This document shows positions 15,130 to 21,613 of a stretch of DNA of 21,613 nucleotides, one piece after another; within the stretch, counting starts at the first letter, position 1, and every line of letters starts with the position of its first letter. The notes beneath the pieces were generated by a model. That model did no database searches. It was not told where the DNA came from and saw nothing but the letters and a program-made list of their open reading frames with translations. Source of the DNA: Calditrichia bacterium (GTDB lineage Bacteria; Calditrichota; Calditrichia; RBG-13-44-9; J075); the NCBI GenBank assembly GCA_020635015.1, contig JACKAP010000024.1:1-21613 (forward strand). Direction: 5' to 3'. The position numbers and the translations under genes are program-made.

Positions 15130-15153
15130 GAATATAACTTGCCGGAGGTCATC

Positions 15154-15927
15154 ATGCGCTTGGTTTGTGTCATTTTGCTGCTGATCGGCAGTACTGCAAC
15201 ATTCTGCGCCGGTCCGGCAGAGGAGCCCCAGGAGAACGCCGCAGCGAAAAAGTCGCTGAAGCCCCCATTGGTAATTGCGCCCAGCTATATGTCTTTGAGT
15301 ATCGGCATCGCCGGCACCCGCCACCAGCTCGGCGACTTCACCGACATTGTCACCCGGGTCTATCAGACGGACCCCAACGGATTTCTGACCAATCTCCAAC
15401 CAGGAAATATTTCTGCCACCTCCATCGCCCTGCAATTATCGCTGGCAATCCACTTAACCCACAATCTGCATCTCGGGATGACGGCACATCACCACTTAAT
15501 GAAAGAAGGCGTGAACGAAATAAACGATGAGCGGAACTCCTGTTATCTCAGGTTGACGGCTGCAGAACTGTTCTATCTGTGGGGCCGGAAAACCTTCCAG
15601 CCCTGGGTGGCCGTCGGCCTGGCCAATACGGCGGTTTTTCTAAAGGATTATCAACAAGTCCGTATTCCAGACTCAGAGGGTACTTATGAAGGCCTGGAAT
15701 GGCGAACCCGGGCCAGCACGATTTCGGTCGCCGCCGGGGCCAGATACTATTTGACCCAGAAAACCGGTTGGGTTATTGCCCTGCGCTTCTTCCCCTTTCC
15801 ACCCGCTAAAATTAAAAAAGGGTTTTCTTATACCCACAACGACCTCATCGATCTCGATCAGGTGATTGGCCAAAAGATTAACCTGACGATGATGACATTC
15901 TCGATTGGTTTTTTTGGTAATATCTGA
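15154..15927 (+). CDS. Exported protein, probable outer-membrane beta-barrel, unknown function
   Basis: This encodes a 257-aa protein. The ATG at 15154 is chosen because GGAGG (15144-15148) sits 5 nt upstream and the protein then starts with a signal peptide (MRLVCVILLLIGSTATFCAG). An upstream TTG at 15139 would overlap the ribosome binding site. The mature part opens with a charged linker (EEPQENAAAKKSLK) and then shows beta-barrel-like alternation (YMSLSIGIAGTRHQLG, LQLSLAIHLTHNLHLGMTAH, FQPWVAVGLANTAVFL, ASTISVAAGARYYL, GWVIALRFFPFP), ending MMTFSIGFFGNI with an aromatic near the C-terminus, as outer-membrane barrels often do. Length and strand number suggest an 8-10 stranded barrel. It is followed after 51 bp by a putative lipoprotein gene, probably in one operon. 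Function unknown. Confidence 0.7.
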   Translation: MRLVCVILLLIGSTATFCAGPAEEPQENAAAKKSLKPPLVIAPSYMSLSIGIAGTRHQLGDFTDIVTRVYQTDPNGFLTNLQPGNISATSIALQLSLAIHLTHNLHLGMTAHHHLMKEGVNEINDERNSCYLRLTAAELFYLWGRKTFQPWVAVGLANTAVFLKDYQQVRIPDSEGTYEGLEWRTRASTISVAAGARYYLTQKTGWVIALRFFPFPPAKIKKGFSYTHNDLIDLDQVIGQKINLTMMTFSIGFFGNI

Positions 15928-15978
15928 GCGGTTGCCGGCTGTCAGGGCCTGAACGTCATAAACGACAAAGGAGAAGCG

Positions 15979-17550
15979 ATGAAAAAGCGGTTGCAAGCCA
16001 TTACGGGTGTTGCCATTATGCTGCTGCTGTTCGGTAACTGTCTCCCGTCAAAACACTACGTCGAGATAACGCCGAATCAGTCCGCACAATTGTTTCGCGC
16101 CCCCCGGGTTCAATTCGCGCTCTATAACGGCGATGAATACCGGATGCAAATCGACATGCTGGACTCGCTCCACCTCCAGGGCACCGGCACCTTCCGCAAA
16201 TACGCGAAGAACGCCTGGCAGCCGTTCAGCGGACGCATTCCGCTCGACAGTGTCAATCTGGTACTGGTTGAGGGGAACTCTTTCGGGAACACCTTCCTGG
16301 TGCTCGCCGGGGGAACTGCCTTGCTGGCTTATTGGATCAAATCGCAGGAAAAAGGCGATTACGATGACCAGTTGATTCCCGACGTTTACTATCCGGGAGG
16401 AGGATCAAGCAGTTGCCCCTTCCTCTATAGCTGGAACGGCACTGAATTTCAATTGGAAGGCGAAGCCTTTGGCACCGCCCTGGGCAAAGGGCTGGAGATG
16501 ACCAGCTACCATCTGCTGCCCGGCCTGAGGCCGGAAGCTGGGAAAGCGGTTCTCCGGATCGGCAACGAACGCCCGGAGACCCACTATCTCGATGCAGTAA
16601 GATTGTGGGAAGTGCCGGTTCCGGCAGGGCATGAAGCGGTGCTCGATGGTCAGAACCGGCTCTGGACAGTGCGGCAGTCCGTCCCCCCGCTGTCGGCTTA
16701 CGACGCCGCGCAGGCTGACGTATTACCGCTGGTGCGACAGTGCGACCGGCGTTACTGGGAATGCGATCTGGCTGGGATCGACATCGGGGACGGTTTTGAA
16801 AGCAGGATCGAGCTGGCCTTCAAGCGCCCCCCGGATGCGCGGGAGGGGCTGCTGATCGTGGATGCGATCAATACCGAGATCTCCAACGTGCTGTTTCAGC
16901 AGGTGTTCGGCTTCCTGGGGGAAGAAGCGCTGGCGCTGTATCAACGGCTCGACGGCGATCCGGAGTGGGTGGCGATCCTCGAGCAATGGCGGCGGGATTG
17001 CTCATTGCATCTGGAAATGTTTAGCGGCGGCGACTGGCAGGCGGTGGGATCGATCCTGCCGGAAGCCAACGTGGTCCCGTTCCGCCGGGCGCTGCGCTTC
17101 GATCTTCCCCCGGATGGCGGCGATACCGTGCGATTACGTCTTTCCAGCATGGCCGACGTCTGGAGGATCGATGCTGTCGCCCTGGCTTGCGACCCGCCGC
17201 CGGCGATCGACCCGGAGGCGCTGAAACCGCTGCCCCGAAGCGGTGAATGGGATGAACGGCTCACAAGCGCAGACGCCCGCTACCGAACCCTCTTTCCCGG
17301 GCAGTCGCTGAACCTCACTTTTGACGGCGCGGCCCCGGCGGATGAAGCGGTGTGTTATGTGTTGGCGGTGCGGGGCTATCTGCACGAGTGGATCGTGCCG
17401 CCGACGCAAAAAACCGCATTTGCGTTGCTGGGAGAACAGTTGGAAGGCTTCGACCGCCTGCAATTTCTCAAGCATCTGCTGGCGGAACGATCTCCGGCTT
17501 TTCTGGTGCCGGCTTATGCAAGTTGGAGGATGTTAAAGGACGTGGATTGA
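15979..17550 (+). CDS. Putative envelope lipoprotein of unknown function
   Basis: This encodes a 523-aa protein with a good ribosome binding site (AAGGAG, 15968-15973). The N-terminus (MKKRLQ, then a hydrophobic core) ends LLLFGNC; Cys21 could be lipidated, although Asn at -1 is not a standard lipobox. A second hydrophobic stretch (TFLVLAGGTALLAYWI, residues 105-120) may be a membrane helix. From Cys146 comes the module CPFLYSWNGTEFQLEGEAFG, then VLRIGNERPETHYLDAVRLWEVP, a pattern I associate with uncharacterised envelope proteins having the wording CPxxYSWDG and NExxETxYxDE. The C-terminal half is beta-rich with repeated Asp/Glu/Pro loops, and ends with VCYVLAVRGYLHEWIVP. No enzyme motif is seen. 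It is probably co-transcribed with the upstream barrel gene, so an outer-membrane lipoprotein-barrel pair is plausible (inference). The helicase gene ends convergently 22 bp downstream. Confidence 0.75.
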   Translation: MKKRLQAITGVAIMLLLFGNCLPSKHYVEITPNQSAQLFRAPRVQFALYNGDEYRMQIDMLDSLHLQGTGTFRKYAKNAWQPFSGRIPLDSVNLVLVEGNSFGNTFLVLAGGTALLAYWIKSQEKGDYDDQLIPDVYYPGGGSSSCPFLYSWNGTEFQLEGEAFGTALGKGLEMTSYHLLPGLRPEAGKAVLRIGNERPETHYLDAVRLWEVPVPAGHEAVLDGQNRLWTVRQSVPPLSAYDAAQADVLPLVRQCDRRYWECDLAGIDIGDGFESRIELAFKRPPDAREGLLIVDAINTEISNVLFQQVFGFLGEEALALYQRLDGDPEWVAILEQWRRDCSLHLEMFSGGDWQAVGSILPEANVVPFRRALRFDLPPDGGDTVRLRLSSMADVWRIDAVALACDPPPAIDPEALKPLPRSGEWDERLTSADARYRTLFPGQSLNLTFDGAAPADEAVCYVLAVRGYLHEWIVPPTQKTAFALLGEQLEGFDRLQFLKHLLAERSPAFLVPAYASWRMLKDVD

Positions 17551-17572
17551 TCAGACAGCTCTTGACAAACGA

Positions 17573-20500
17573 CTAGACATCCAGCCGCTCCAGATAGGGG
17601 AAATTCTGCTTGATCCGTTTGATCAGCCCGAGAAATTCCTCCTGAATATCCTGCACATGCGCCGGGGTAAATAACTGGCGGTACTCCTGCTGCGGTTTCA
17701 TGAAGTAAAGCGAGACCGGATAACTTCCCTGCCCGGGAAAGAGCTGCGCCATCAGCATGGCATAGCTCTTCATCTGCATCATATACTTTTCGCCGGCCTC
17801 CGCTACTTGGGCTGCGCGGATGTTGTTGGTTTTGTAATCCGCAACTTCCCAGTGCCCTTCCGCAGTTCGATAGATGCGATCCAGGGTGCCGGTGAGGTAA
17901 TCGCCGCCCAGGCGCATGGTCAGGCTGATCTCCACCTTCCATTCCGCTGCGCCGAATATGGTTTTCGCAAACTCGGTTTGGGCAAAGTTGCCGATCAATG
18001 CCGGGATATCTTCCTTCAGGATCCCCTGCTCCCGGGGATCGAAGACTTCGTAGTAGAAGAAGGCTTTTTCCAGCTTTTCGGCGATCTCCTCCTGATTCAC
18101 CGGCAGCCCTTCCTCCAGGATCTTATGAACGATCTTCCCCTTCAGCAGGCTTAAATTCTCCGCATCATTTTTGGCCGCCGGCTCATCTTTCCCCTGTTTT
18201 AAGAATTCATAGTCATTCTCGAAGAAACCCAGGTGATATCGTTGTAAATATTGGTTCTCGTCGGCATGAATGGTTAGCAACTGGGTGGCGGAAAAGGTCA
18301 CGCCCCGGGGCGAATCCTGGACCGGGCGCAGATAGCGGTAGCGGTTGTGCGCTTCCTCCTGCTTCGCCGGCGCCGCTTCGGCTTCGGCCACGGTTGCTTC
18401 CAGCCGGGTCAGGCCGGCCTGCACATCCTGCGGGGTCACGTCCGGGGCGGCCAACGCCGGTCCCTCCAGCACCACCTCGATCACCAGATCGCCCTCCGGC
18501 GTGATCTCCCCGGCGGCCGGCGCCTCCGGATCGATCTCCAGCGCGGCGGCGGTCCAGGCCAGGCAGTTCTCCCGGGCCAGCTCGTTGTTGCCGTGGCTGC
18601 CCACCAGGTAAACCTGATCCCGCGCCCGGGTCACCGCCACATAAAACAGCCGTTTGAGTTCCGCGATATCCTTCTGCTTGCGGCGGAAGTTGATCAGCTC
18701 GTACAAAAACGGCTGGGATTCGCGGTAGCCGTTTTGCGGATCGCGGATCTTCAGCGACAGCCCCAGGTCCGGATCGAAGCGCAGCTTGCGCAGGTCGTGG
18801 CGCGGCGTCTGTTGCAGGTAGGGGCAGAAGACCACCGGGAATTCCAGCCCCTTGGCCTGGTGGATGGTCATAATCTTGACCGTGCCTTCATCCTCCAGCG
18901 CGATCTGCGCCTCCCCTTCCCGGGGATCCAGGTTGATGGTGCGGTGGAGCATCTCGATAAAATCCGCCAGCGCCATGAAGCCGCCCTGCTCGTAATCCCG
19001 GGCCATCTCCACGATCTTGTCCAGGTTGGCCAGCAATTGCTCCCCGTTCCATTCCGCCGCCACCGTGGCCCGGTAGAAGCTCTCTTCGAAAATTTCGTTG
19101 AGCAGCGCGGAGAGGGAGAGGCGGTCGCGCCGCTGCTCCCAGCGGGTTAACTGTCTGCGGAATTGGTGGATCTGCCCCCGGTCCGCCTCCGGGTAGGATT
19201 TCAGATCTTTGTCCTGGGTGCTGGCCAACCGCTCCCGGTAGTTGCTGCCCTCTTCCAGGGAGAGGAAAAACAGCCCGGCATCGGAGATGCCGGCCAGGGG
19301 GGAACGCAGCAGGCCCACCAGGGCGATGTCGTCTCCCGGGTTATCAAGATAGCGCAGCAAGTGGTAAACGTCGAAGATCTCCTGGCGGCGGTAGAATCCC
19401 ACCCCGCCGATGGTCTTGAAAGGAATGCCGTACTGGCGCAGCTTCGATTCCAGCGCCAGCAGGTGGGTGCGGCGGGGGATCAGGATGGCAATGTCGCCGG
19501 GACGCAGGGGGCGCGGAGACTCACCGTCGCCGCTGCGCTCGTACACCCGGCACTGCCGCTCGCCGGCCTGGCCGTCGAGCAGGCTGCGGATGGTGCGGGC
19601 GATATAGGCCTCCTGGGAGCGGTCGGCGGCGGTCTTCTCTCCACCGAGAAAAGCCACCTCGATGTAGCCGGCGCCGCTCACTTCCCGGCGGGTTTCGAGT
19701 TCGTCGTAGGGCACGTCGAAGGGATTGGCGGGATCGCTTCCCAGGATCTGCCGGAAGAGGAAATTCACAAACTTATTCACCGCCGGCAAAAAGCGGAAGC
19801 TGTCGGTGAGCAGGATGTTGCCTTCATAACTGTCGGTTGAGGGAGAGCCTGCGGCAAACAGCGCCTTCACGTCCTGGAACACCCGCACGTCGGCATTGCG
19901 GAAGCCGTAAATCGACTGCTTGGGATCGCCCACCACAAAAAACTTGTCCTGCTGCAGGTCTTCCTCGTATTGCCCCAGCAAGGCGATCAGCTCCCATTGC
20001 ATCTGGTTGGTATCCTGGAATTCATCGACCATCACATGACGGTAGCGGTTGCGCAGGGTATTGCGTACTTCCGGGCGATTGCGCAGCATCTCCAGGGCGA
20101 TCAGCTGCAAGTCATCGAAATCCAGTAATCCGCGCTCTTCTTTCTGCTCGCGGTAATAGGTGGCCACCTGTTCATAGAGAAAGAGGATCTTGCGGATCGC
20201 CTGGCAGCAGAGCAGGTCGGCGCGCCCCGGCACGGTGGCGCTGTATTCCCGGGCGAAGCGGTAGAGGGGGTGGATCGCCTCGCTGAGTTCCTTGATCAGC
20301 TCGTACGCGCCGCGCAGTTCCGCCTTCAGACCGATGGAGGTGGGGCTCTTGAAAGGCTCGCCCTTGCCGGTCGTCAGCAGTTGGGAGAGATCGATCAGCA
20401 CCTGCCAGAAGATCTCCCGCTGCGCATCCGGATCGGCGATCTGTGCCAACTGTTCCATCAGCTCAAAAGCCTGCCGGCCGTTGGGTTTCAGACCCGGACG

Positions 20501-21229
20501 GTTGGCATCCGAGGCATTCAGTTCCCCGATCAGCGGCACTACCGCTGCCAGCAGGGCCTCGCTGTCCAGATCCTGTTCCAGGCGGGTAAAGAAAATGGTT
20601 TGCAGATCATCCAGCAACTGCTCGTCGGAAAACCGCTCGTAGCGCGCCTGAAGCTGCTGCATCTCGTAGGCATGCTGCAGGGCGGTGTGGAAGATCTGGC
20701 GCAGGGTGTAAGGGGGTACCTGGCGGAGCAGCTCCTGCCATTCCTCGAAGCGGTAGGGACTTTCCAACGCCCGGGTGTCAAGGCGCTCCAGCAGTTGATC
20801 GATCGACTCGTTGAGCAGCAGGTCCTGCTGATATTCGTTGAGCACCGAAAAATCCGGATCGATGCCGGAGGCCACGGCAAATTCCCGCAGGATACGGGCG
20901 CAGAAGGCGTGGATGGTGGAGATCTGGGCGGCATTCAGGCGCTCTCGCAGGTTCAGAAGGCGGGCGCGGGCTTTGGGATCATCGACCGTTTCCAGCCGGC
21001 GGCGGATCATGCGCGCCACCCGCTCGGTCATCTCTGCCGCCGCTTTTTCGGTGAAGGTAATCGCCAGCACGTGGCGCACATCCACCTGCTCTTCCAGGAT
21101 GAGCTTGAGATAGCGCTCGACCAGAATGGTGGTCTTGCCGGAGCCGGCCCCGGCGGTGACGGAAATGTTCCGGTCGGTGCGCAAGGCCAGTTGCTGCTGC
21201 GCGGTCAAATGTTGCCGGGGCGCCTGCAT
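17573..21229 (-). CDS. addA: AddA-like helicase-nuclease (UvrD/RecB family)
   Basis: This encodes a 1218-aa DNA repair enzyme, very close in length to AddA. Superfamily 1A helicase motifs in order: Walker A TAGAGSGKT (Lys32), ITFTEKAAAEM (58-67), TIHAFCARIL (105-114), Walker B VMVDEFQDTN (399-408), VVGDPKQSIYGFR (432-444), VKIMTIHQAKGLEFPVVF (784-801), LFYVAVTRARD (861-871). A low-complexity Ala/Glu/Pro linker (about 900-960) leads to a C-terminal PD-(D/E)XK nuclease: GKIVHKILEE (His1035), Glu1100, GTLDRIY (Asp1117), DYKTN (Asp1131, Lys1133), QMKSY (Gln1152). All expected catalytic residues are present. Family role: ATP-driven unwinding and resection of double-strand breaks for recombination. 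AddA normally works with AddB, which is absent on both sides here. Five nt upstream lies a 63-aa gene in the same operon. RecB-like and stand-alone relatives share these motifs, so the symbol is tentative. Confidence 0.92.
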   Translation of the reverse strand: MQAPRQHLTAQQQLALRTDRNISVTAGAGSGKTTILVERYLKLILEEQVDVRHVLAITFTEKAAAEMTERVARMIRRRLETVDDPKARARLLNLRERLNAAQISTIHAFCARILREFAVASGIDPDFSVLNEYQQDLLLNESIDQLLERLDTRALESPYRFEEWQELLRQVPPYTLRQIFHTALQHAYEMQQLQARYERFSDEQLLDDLQTIFFTRLEQDLDSEALLAAVVPLIGELNASDANRPGLKPNGRQAFELMEQLAQIADPDAQREIFWQVLIDLSQLLTTGKGEPFKSPTSIGLKAELRGAYELIKELSEAIHPLYRFAREYSATVPGRADLLCCQAIRKILFLYEQVATYYREQKEERGLLDFDDLQLIALEMLRNRPEVRNTLRNRYRHVMVDEFQDTNQMQWELIALLGQYEEDLQQDKFFVVGDPKQSIYGFRNADVRVFQDVKALFAAGSPSTDSYEGNILLTDSFRFLPAVNKFVNFLFRQILGSDPANPFDVPYDELETRREVSGAGYIEVAFLGGEKTAADRSQEAYIARTIRSLLDGQAGERQCRVYERSGDGESPRPLRPGDIAILIPRRTHLLALESKLRQYGIPFKTIGGVGFYRRQEIFDVYHLLRYLDNPGDDIALVGLLRSPLAGISDAGLFFLSLEEGSNYRERLASTQDKDLKSYPEADRGQIHQFRRQLTRWEQRRDRLSLSALLNEIFEESFYRATVAAEWNGEQLLANLDKIVEMARDYEQGGFMALADFIEMLHRTINLDPREGEAQIALEDEGTVKIMTIHQAKGLEFPVVFCPYLQQTPRHDLRKLRFDPDLGLSLKIRDPQNGYRESQPFLYELINFRRKQKDIAELKRLFYVAVTRARDQVYLVGSHGNNELARENCLAWTAAALEIDPEAPAAGEITPEGDLVIEVVLEGPALAAPDVTPQDVQAGLTRLEATVAEAEAAPAKQEEAHNRYRYLRPVQDSPRGVTFSATQLLTIHADENQYLQRYHLGFFENDYEFLKQGKDEPAAKNDAENLSLLKGKIVHKILEEGLPVNQEEIAEKLEKAFFYYEVFDPREQGILKEDIPALIGNFAQTEFAKTIFGAAEWKVEISLTMRLGGDYLTGTLDRIYRTAEGHWEVADYKTNNIRAAQVAEAGEKYMMQMKSYAMLMAQLFPGQGSYPVSLYFMKPQQEYRQLFTPAHVQDIQEEFLGLIKRIKQNFPYLERLDV

Positions 21230-21234
21230 GGGAC

Positions 21235-21426
21235 TTAGAATTTATCGCTGAAAAAGTCTTCGTTCTTTTTGAAACCCTGGTCGATCAGCTTCTTCTTGAA
21301 CACCCCGAACATGCGCGACATCTCCTTGAAGGCTTTTTCTTCGTCCTCCGGCAGCTTGCCGGGATGGCAGGCATAATATATCCGCAAAAATTCCAGGGCG
21401 GTCTCGTTGAATGTGGCATTGGCCAT
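21235..21426 (-). CDS. 63-aa helical protein in operon with the AddA-like gene
   Basis: The ATG at 21426 (MANATFNETALEF) is chosen because AGGAGG (complement of 21434-21439) lies 7 nt upstream; a TTG at 21432 would crowd that site. The protein is soluble, highly charged and probably all-helical (ETALEFLRIYYACHPGKL, EEKAFKEMSRMFGVFKKKLI), ending in acidic and basic residues (KNEDFFSDKF). It has one Cys and no motif I recognise. Its stop is 5 nt before the helicase start, indicating translational coupling, and both follow one strong promoter. It could be a helicase accessory protein or merely a co-transcribed gene; the sequence does not decide. Confidence 0.75.
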   Translation of the reverse strand: MANATFNETALEFLRIYYACHPGKLPEDEEKAFKEMSRMFGVFKKKLIDQGFKKNEDFFSDKF

Positions 21427-21491
21427 GATCAATCCTCCTTTTCCGGATCAGCTTTGATATTTGAAGCGATACTTCTTATATTATCGAAATC

Positions 21492-21520
21492 ATTATAGTA
21501 AATAACCGGAGGCGAATCAA
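21492..21520 (-). promoter_or_regulatory. Strong sigma70-type promoter of the 63-aa / AddA-like operon
   Basis: On the minus strand, TTGATT (21520-21515) and a perfect TATAAT (21497-21492) are spaced by 17 nt, the optimal distance. The -10 box is about 65 nt upstream of the start at 21426. This is the best promoter match in the window and suggests constitutive expression of the repair operon. Confidence 0.65.
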
Positions 21521-21547
21521 GCGGCAAGTGCCGGACGGCTTAACGGA

Positions 21548-21565
21548 TGCCACAGAGCCACGGAG
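21548..21565 (+). repeat. Second copy of the dispersed repeat arm
   Basis: TGCCACAGAGCCACGGAG matches 17 of 18 bases of the left arm of the inverted repeat at 8353-8370. It lies in the intergenic sequence at the right edge, away from any visible gene. A full complementary right arm is not visible before the window ends. Confidence 0.75.
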
Positions 21566-21573
21566 ATCTTGGC

Positions 21574-21588
21574 GCGGCCTTCGGCCGC
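21574..21588. repeat. GC-rich perfect hairpin next to the repeat arm
   Basis: GCGGCC (21574-21579) and GGCCGC (21583-21588) enclose a 3-nt loop. Flanking TTGG and CCAA extend the stem with a small bulge. It is only 8 nt from the repeat arm at 21548-21565, so the two may form one composite mobile or REP-like element. No U-run follows on the plus strand. Confidence 0.5.
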
Positions 21589-21613
21589 AACCAAATGGTA
21601 AATGCTGATTGCT

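Larger units (their letters stand above)
14818..15153. other. Non-coding region of about 335 bp upstream of the envelope gene pair
   Basis: This AT-rich stretch has no convincing gene. It contains a candidate promoter, a 14-bp palindrome and a GC hairpin in the leader, listed separately. The motif TTAATGATGAT occurs twice (near 14877 and 14925), which is weak evidence for a regulatory direct repeat. A 76-codon open frame at 14880-15110 lacks a ribosome binding site and looks random in composition. Confidence 0.55.

Noticed and set aside
20270..21238. A 322-codon open frame on the plus strand
   Set aside because: It is antisense to the Walker A end of the AddA-like gene, with Gln/Gly/Leu-biased composition and no family signature.

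Overview
The window is chromosomal DNA, GC-rich inside genes and AT-richer between them, from a Gram-negative (diderm) bacterium. Two predicted outer-membrane beta-barrels, putative envelope lipoproteins and a 7TMR-DISM hybrid histidine kinase support this. The gene mix and style suggest the FCB superphylum (Calditrichota/KSB1-like lineages), but that is an inference without a phylogenetic marker. I saw no tRNA, rRNA, CRISPR array, insertion sequence or phage gene.

Layout. (1) Positions 1-8322 (+) hold one uninterrupted reading frame, open at the left edge. It encodes a giant multidomain redox enzyme of at least 2773 residues: an FAD-binding GlcD-like oxidoreductase, four cysteine motifs for [4Fe-4S] clusters, an extra TIM-barrel-like segment, a glutamate-synthase FMN barrel, a class II glutamine amidotransferase with an internal catalytic Cys, and a C-terminal GXGXG domain. 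This is the most unusual object here. (2) Positions 8323-8713 hold a large stem-loop repeat and a convergent gene for a 92-aa tail-anchored protein. (3) Positions 9113-12246 hold an outer-membrane beta-barrel gene (+) whose 3' end overlaps that of a hybrid sensor histidine kinase (-). (4) Positions 12416-13150 hold a 62-aa very hydrophobic membrane protein (+), a tandem 27-bp repeat, a terminator-like hairpin and a 115-aa protein of unknown function (-). (5) Positions 13385-14817 (+) hold an ECF-type sigma factor and a PAS protein with a C-terminal four-Cys module, probably regulatory. (6) Positions 15154-17550 (+) hold an envelope pair: a beta-barrel-like exported protein and a 523-aa putative lipoprotein. 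(7) Positions 17573-21426 (-) hold a two-gene operon with a clear sigma70-type promoter: a 63-aa helical protein and an AddA-like helicase-nuclease, with no AddB partner in view. (8) The right edge carries a second copy of the repeat arm seen at 8353, next to a GC-rich hairpin.

How the parts may work together. The fusion enzyme looks able to oxidise an unidentified substrate at FAD and pass electrons through Fe-S clusters to the FMN/Fe-S glutamate synthase centre, with ammonia supplied from glutamine. This would be glutamate synthesis without the usual NAD(P)H-binding small subunit. The remaining genes are mainly envelope proteins, signal transduction and DNA repair. No cluster-wide pathway links them.
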